Below, in pieces: positions 32,975-36,348 of a stretch of 36,348 nt of DNA. How positions within the stretch are numbered: the stretch's first letter is position 1; every line of letters begins with the position of its first letter. The notes below the pieces were generated by a model. The model worked only from the letters and a program-made list of their open reading frames with translations, did not search any database and had not been told where the DNA came from. The stretch spans positions 1 to 36,348 of the forward strand of contig NZ_RZQL01000035.1 of the NCBI RefSeq assembly GCF_003997935.1, read 5' to 3'. This DNA comes from Mesorhizobium sp. M7A.F.Ca.US.006.01.1.1. Lineage in GTDB: Bacteria > Pseudomonadota > Alphaproteobacteria > Rhizobiales > Rhizobiaceae. Both the position numbers and the translations under genes were made by a program.

Positions 32975-34411
32975 CTAACCACTCACCGCCGGCCTTCTCC
33001 CCTTCCACGGCATCTCCTGTTCGAGCTGCGCCGACGCGGCCAGCACCGTTGCCTCGTCGCCGTAGCGGCCGACGAGCTGCACGCCGATCGGCACGCCGTC
33101 TTTCGACCAGCCGAGCGGCAGCGAGATCGCTGGCTGGCCGGAAATGTTGAAGGGGAAGGCAAACACCGAGTCCGCCCATTTGGCGTTGTAGCGGTCGATG
33201 TCGGTTTCCGACATATCGTAATAACCGAACGGGCGCGGCAGCTGCGTCAGGGTCGGGGTGATGAAGAGATCGTAGGCGCCGAGGTCGCCGACGATGTCGC
33301 GGCCGGTCTGCCGCAATTGCTCGACATCGGAGATGTGCCTGGTGCCGCTGGTCGAACGGCCACGCTCGATGATCGCAAAGGTCACCGCCTCCACGTCGTT
33401 TGGCGTCACCGGCCGGCCAATGACCGTTTCAAGATAATCGAAGGTCGCGGCCGTCTGCACGCAGGTCATGTTGGTGTAGGTCGCCCAGACAGCATTGGCG
33501 TCGAGCGGCATATCATGCTCCTCGACATGGTGGCCGAGACGCTCGAGTGCGGTGACGGTTGCCAGCACCGCCGCCTTCACCTCCGGATCCATCACCGTGC
33601 CGTTGGGCGGCGTGACGGAAAAGCCGATGCGCAGCTTCTTCGGTGCCCGCGCCGACAGGCTGAGCCAGGAACCATCGGGCACCGGCGGCGTATAGGGATC
33701 GCCCGGCAGCGCGCCAGCCACCGCATCGAGATAGGCCGCGGTGTCGCGCACAGTGCGTGAGCAACAGAGAAAATAAGCGCCGCCATACCAGTAGTCGCCG
33801 AACGGCGCGAGGCTGACGCGGCCACGCGACGGCTTCAGGCCGACGATGCCGCAGCAGGAGGCCGGAATGCGTATCGAGCCGGCGCCATCGCTGGCCTCGG
33901 CGATCGGCACCATGCGCGAAGCAATAGCCGCGGCCGCGCCGCCGCTGGAGCCGCCAGGCGTGATGCCTTCCTTCCACGGGTTCTTGGTCACACCATAGAG
34001 CTTTGGTTCCGTGGTGATCGACCAGCCATTCTCCGGCGCGTTCGACTTGCCGACCAGCACCAGCCCGGCCGCCTTCATGCGGCGAACGACTTCGGTGTCG
34101 AAATCGGCAACGACATCCCTGAGATAGAATGAGGAGTTGGTGTTCGGCGCCCCGGTCCAGGACGAGGCCAGCTCCTTGAGCAGGAATGGCACGCCGGCGA
34201 AGGGTGCTGATGTGTCGACCGTCTCGGCCTGCGCCCGCGCCATGTCGTAGAGGCGATGGATGACCGCGTTGAGCGCCGGGTTGAGCCGCTCGACCAGCGT
34301 GATCGCCGCTTCCACCAGTTCCGCCGGCGAAACCTGGCCGCTGTGGACCAGCCCGGCCAGGTCGAGCGCGTCGGACTCGGCATAGGTTTTTAGCAGACTG
34401 TCGGTGACCAT
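32975..34411 (-). CDS. Amidase (amidase signature family)
   Basis: This 478-residue cytoplasmic enzyme is an amidase signature hydrolase with an intact Ser-cisSer-Lys triad. The lysine is K122 in LVGKSNAPENG, the cis-serine is S155 in GSSGGAAAA, and the nucleophile is S179 in DGAGSIRIPAS, with the expected 24-residue separation between the two serines. An N-terminal SDALDLAGLVHSGQVSPAEL segment is typical of the family. Substrate specificity is open: aryl amides, acyl amides and amino-acid amides are all possible. The ATG at 34411 is preceded by AGGAGAGA. Upstream codons enter a repeat and are not part of the gene. Confidence 0.92.
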   Translation of the reverse strand: MVTDSLLKTYAESDALDLAGLVHSGQVSPAELVEAAITLVERLNPALNAVIHRLYDMARAQAETVDTSAPFAGVPFLLKELASSWTGAPNTNSSFYLRDVVADFDTEVVRRMKAAGLVLVGKSNAPENGWSITTEPKLYGVTKNPWKEGITPGGSSGGAAAAIASRMVPIAEASDGAGSIRIPASCCGIVGLKPSRGRVSLAPFGDYWYGGAYFLCCSRTVRDTAAYLDAVAGALPGDPYTPPVPDGSWLSLSARAPKKLRIGFSVTPPNGTVMDPEVKAAVLATVTALERLGHHVEEHDMPLDANAVWATYTNMTCVQTAATFDYLETVIGRPVTPNDVEAVTFAIIERGRSTSGTRHISDVEQLRQTGRDIVGDLGAYDLFITPTLTQLPRPFGYYDMSETDIDRYNAKWADSVFAFPFNISGQPAISLPLGWSKDGVPIGVQLVGRYGDEATVLAASAQLEQEMPWKGRRPAVSG

Positions 34412-34477
34412 GTCTCTCTCCTTCGGCGGATGGCTTGTGTTGATGCCTGCTCCTGCGGAGAACTGTGTTGGGGCATC

Positions 34478-34645
34478 GGCCCCCTCACCCAGCCTCCGCT
34501 TCGCTCGGCTGACCTCTCCCCAAGGGGAGAGGAGATTGTCGATGCCGGAGCCGACCTCTCCTCCCCAGCGGGGGTCCGAAGGACGGGCGAGGCCCGTGAA
34601 TCGCCCCGGCAAGGGTGGCCGCGAAGCGGCCGGATGAGGGGGCTG
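34478..34645. repeat. Palindrome-rich intergenic repeat
   Basis: The segment holds CCTCTCCCCAAGGGGAGAGG at 34513-34532 (9-bp arms around AA), a hairpin around CCGCTTCGCTCGG, and GGCCGCGAAGCGGCC near 34617-34631. GGCCCCCTCACCC at one end and GGATGAGGGGGC at the other are inverted. It fills the gap between the amidase and dehydrogenase genes. It is related in style, but not clearly in sequence, to the two-arm elements. Confidence 0.65.
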
Positions 34646-34653
34646 GCGCGACG

Positions 34654-35745
34654 TCAGGCCAGGTCGATGGTCCGCCCCAGCGCGATGCTCTGCTCGGCGG
34701 CCAGCACGATGCGCAGGCTGTTGACCGCCGCATCCATCTGCTCGGTGAGGTCGAGATCCTCGCGGATGGCACGCAGGAAGAAGGTCTGCTCACGATCGCA
34801 GAGTTCCTGGTGCCCGGGCTCGTCCTCCATGCTGACGATCTCGTCGGGTTTGGAGAAATTCTTGTCGCCGTCGACAGCGGCATAATGGATCTTCAGCGCA
34901 TCGGTCTTGGTGTGGCGGTCGATGTCGGCCGAGCTCGAAACTTCTGCAGGTTCGGCAGCACTGCTTGCCTGCTGGCCAGCGACGATCGACACCGCGCCCT
35001 TGGGGCCGACGACGTCCTTCACGAAATAAGCTGTCTCGCTCATCATCGGGCCCCAGCCCGCCTCGTACCAGCCGACCGAGCCGTCATCGAAGGTGACGTG
35101 CAGGTGGCCGTAATTCTGCTTGTCGGCTTCCGCCCAGAGCTTGGCTCCGATGCCGTGCACGCGCACCGGCTTGGCGCCGGTCAGCTGGCACATGACGTCG
35201 ACATAGTGGACGCCGCAGTCGACGATCGGGATGAGCGAATCGATCAGGTTCTTGTGCCAGTGCCAGGCGCTGCCGCTGCTCTGCTGGTTGAGGTTGAGCC
35301 GCATCACCAGCGGCTTGCCGAGCGTCTTGCCGACCTCGATGAACTTGATCCACGACGGATGCACGCGCAGGATATAGCCGAGCACCAGCTTGCGGTTCTT
35401 GGCGCGCGCCGCCGCGACCACCTTTTCGGCGTCCTCATTGTTGGTGGCGAGCGGCTTTTCCATGAACACATGGCAGTTGGCGGCGATTGCCTTCAGCGCA
35501 TATTCGGCGTGGGTGTTCGGCCAGCTGTTGATCGAGACGGCGTCCGGTTTTGTTTCCTTCAGCGCCTGGTCGAAATCCTCATAGAGTGGGTAGCCGACTA
35601 ATTCTCCCGGAATCTTCGTGTTGCTCTTGATTGAGCGGCTCATGATGCCGACGATCTCAAAACCCTCGGAGCGGTGATACGCGCTGGCATGCGACGCACC
35701 CATATTGCCGAGACCCACCACCAGCACTTTTACCTTGTCGGACAC
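34654..35745 (-). CDS. Gfo/Idh/MocA family oxidoreductase
   Basis: This 363-residue protein is an NAD(P)-dependent dehydrogenase of the Gfo/Idh/MocA family, which act on sugars, inositols and related hydroxy compounds. The N-terminal VKVLVVGLGNMGASHASAYH is the Rossmann nucleotide-binding motif, NSWPNTHAEYAL continues it, and VFMEKPLATN is the family EKP motif. The C-terminal domain has DCGVHYVDVMCQLTG with the catalytic histidine region. I start at GTG 35745 (VSDKVKVLVV), with GGGAGA before it; an earlier start would read through an intergenic repeat. Sugar specificity is unknown; the amidase and binding-protein neighbours do not settle it. Confidence 0.9.
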   Translation of the reverse strand: MSDKVKVLVVGLGNMGASHASAYHRSEGFEIVGIMSRSIKSNTKIPGELVGYPLYEDFDQALKETKPDAVSINSWPNTHAEYALKAIAANCHVFMEKPLATNNEDAEKVVAAARAKNRKLVLGYILRVHPSWIKFIEVGKTLGKPLVMRLNLNQQSSGSAWHWHKNLIDSLIPIVDCGVHYVDVMCQLTGAKPVRVHGIGAKLWAEADKQNYGHLHVTFDDGSVGWYEAGWGPMMSETAYFVKDVVGPKGAVSIVAGQQASSAAEPAEVSSSADIDRHTKTDALKIHYAAVDGDKNFSKPDEIVSMEDEPGHQELCDREQTFFLRAIREDLDLTEQMDAAVNSLRIVLAAEQSIALGRTIDLA

Positions 35746-35793
35746 CGATATCTCCCAGTTCTTGGTTGAGTTGTTCGTGGCGACTCGGCGTCG

Positions 35794-35999
35794 CCTTTCC
35801 TCTCCCCCGTCCGATCGGGGGAGAGGTGTCGAGCGAAGCTCGACGGAGTGGGGGTCGACCGTCGCCGCGCGCTGGGGTCTCTTGCTCGTCAGATTGTGCC
35901 TGTCTTGCGGCGGCTGTGCGTTTGATGAACGCCTTCCCCCACTCCGTCGCTGCTTCGCAGCGCCACCTCTCCCCCCTCCGGAGGGAGAGGAAAGGAGCC
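35794..35999. repeat. Two-arm palindromic intergenic element, copy 3
   Basis: Arm B (35794-35860) carries CTCTCCCCCGTCCGATCGGG, the stem GTCGAGC-GAA-GCTCGAC and GACGGAGTGGGGGTCGAC. Arm A (35902-35999) carries CTTGCGGCGGCTGTGCG, CCCCCACTCCGTC, the stem CGCTGC-TTC-GCAGCG and CTCTCCCCCCTCCGGAGGG. The arm order is the same as copy 2 read on the minus strand. The loops match copy 1 or 2 only partly while the stems still pair. Confidence 0.85.
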
Positions 36000-36034
36000 A
36001 AGGCAGGCCAATGCGACATGACCCGCTTGCGCCC

Positions 36035-36348
36035 CTACTTGATCGCCGAATCGAACAGGTGCGTCTTGATCTTCTCGACATCGAGCGCGGCAAAACCTTC
36101 CGACAGCTTGACGCCGTCGGCATCGGCCTTGACCTTGGCCTTGTCGAAATCATTGGCCGGGCCGATCAGATCGTTGGTGCAGACATCCTCGGCCTTCACC
36201 GGGGCGGTGATCTGGCCGATCTTGTGGATTTCGTCGAAGAAGCCCTGCCAGCTCGCCATGTCGTGCGAGCCCCAGCCGCCGCGCTTGTCCATGTCGCCGC
36301 GGAAAACGTTGATCTGCTGCAGGATCGAGGTGGTGCCGAGCTCCGGCC
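36035..36348 (-). CDS. ABC transporter substrate-binding protein, C-terminal part (cut by window edge)
   Basis: These last 104 codons read GSHDMASWQGFFDEIHKIG, then TAPVKAEDVCTNDLIGPAND, then FDKAKVKADADGVKLSEG. This fits the C-terminus of a NitT/TauT (NMT1/THI5-like) periplasmic binding protein for nitrate, sulfonate, taurine or a similar compound. The N-terminus and signal peptide lie outside the window, so the ligand cannot be assigned. It is on the same strand as the dehydrogenase and amidase genes downstream, but a repeat element separates it from them. Confidence 0.7.
   Translation of the reverse strand, partial: PELGTTSILQQINVFRGDMDKRGGWGSHDMASWQGFFDEIHKIGQITAPVKAEDVCTNDLIGPANDFDKAKVKADADGVKLSEGFAALDVEKIKTHLFDSAIK

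Noticed and set aside
35746..36153. Upstream extension of the Gfo/Idh/MocA protein
   Set aside because: It runs through both arms of the palindromic element, and the GTG at 35745 with GGGAGA gives the expected Rossmann N-terminus.

Overview
The window is about 36 kb of GC-rich chromosomal DNA from an alphaproteobacterium, most likely a Mesorhizobium-like member of the Rhizobiales. This rests on several things read from the sequence: an imuA-imuB-dnaE2 mutagenesis cassette preceded by a direct-repeat LexA box (GAAC-N7-GAAC), a GGAAC-N17-CGTT promoter of the EcfG general-stress type, a CnoX-type thioredoxin, and many mosaic palindromic repeats between genes. I see no phage genes, transposase, integrase or CRISPR array. 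The genus is an inference from gene content and style.

Layout, left to right. 1-2.8 kb: the 5' part of asd (minus) and a divergent DEAD-box RNA helicase. 2.8-5.7 kb: a GT4-type glycosyltransferase, then two tandem paralogues that join a cold-shock-like N-terminus to a DUF805 membrane domain. 5.7-10.2 kb (minus): a GNAT acetyltransferase, leuB, a VOC protein, a RidA protein, a secreted protein with an Ivy-like CxPHDC loop, and leuD. 10.3-11.6 kb (plus): another GNAT and a DUF72 protein. 11.6-16.6 kb (minus): a compact operon of a DUF4173 membrane protein, an OmpR-type response regulator, a sensor kinase and an FAD-dependent amine oxidoreductase. 17.2-19.8 kb: a CitE-like CoA-ester lyase, a DUF1737 protein, and a membrane protein divergent from a TetR regulator with two near-identical operators between them. 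19.9-26.3 kb: a minimal zincin metallopeptidase, then the SOS mutasome cassette imuA-imuB-dnaE2. 26.6-29.2 kb (minus): a Trm112-like protein, a LON-domain protein, CnoX and a prolyl-tRNA deacylase-like protein. 29.4-30.3 kb: tRNA-Gly(GCC) with promoter and terminator, then a DJ-1/PfpI protein with an EcfG-type promoter. 30.3-36.3 kb: a SapC-family protein, an M24 peptidase, an amidase, a Gfo/Idh/MocA dehydrogenase and the C-terminus of an ABC-transporter binding protein.

Functional links. Amino-acid biosynthesis is represented by asd, leuB and leuD. DNA-damage mutagenesis is represented by imuA-imuB-dnaE2 under LexA. Protein quality control and translation accuracy are represented by cnoX, the LON-domain protein, Trm112 and the prolyl-tRNA editor. 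Signalling is represented by the DUF4173/two-component operon. The intergenic regions hold three copies of a two-arm palindromic element whose stems vary in a compensatory way, several copies of a second repeat family, and a nearly perfect 62-bp inverted repeat downstream of dnaE2. The least explained items are the cold-shock/DUF805 pair, the DUF4173-kinase-oxidoreductase operon, the Ivy-like secreted protein, the 218-nt imuA/imuB overlap and the dual TetR operator.
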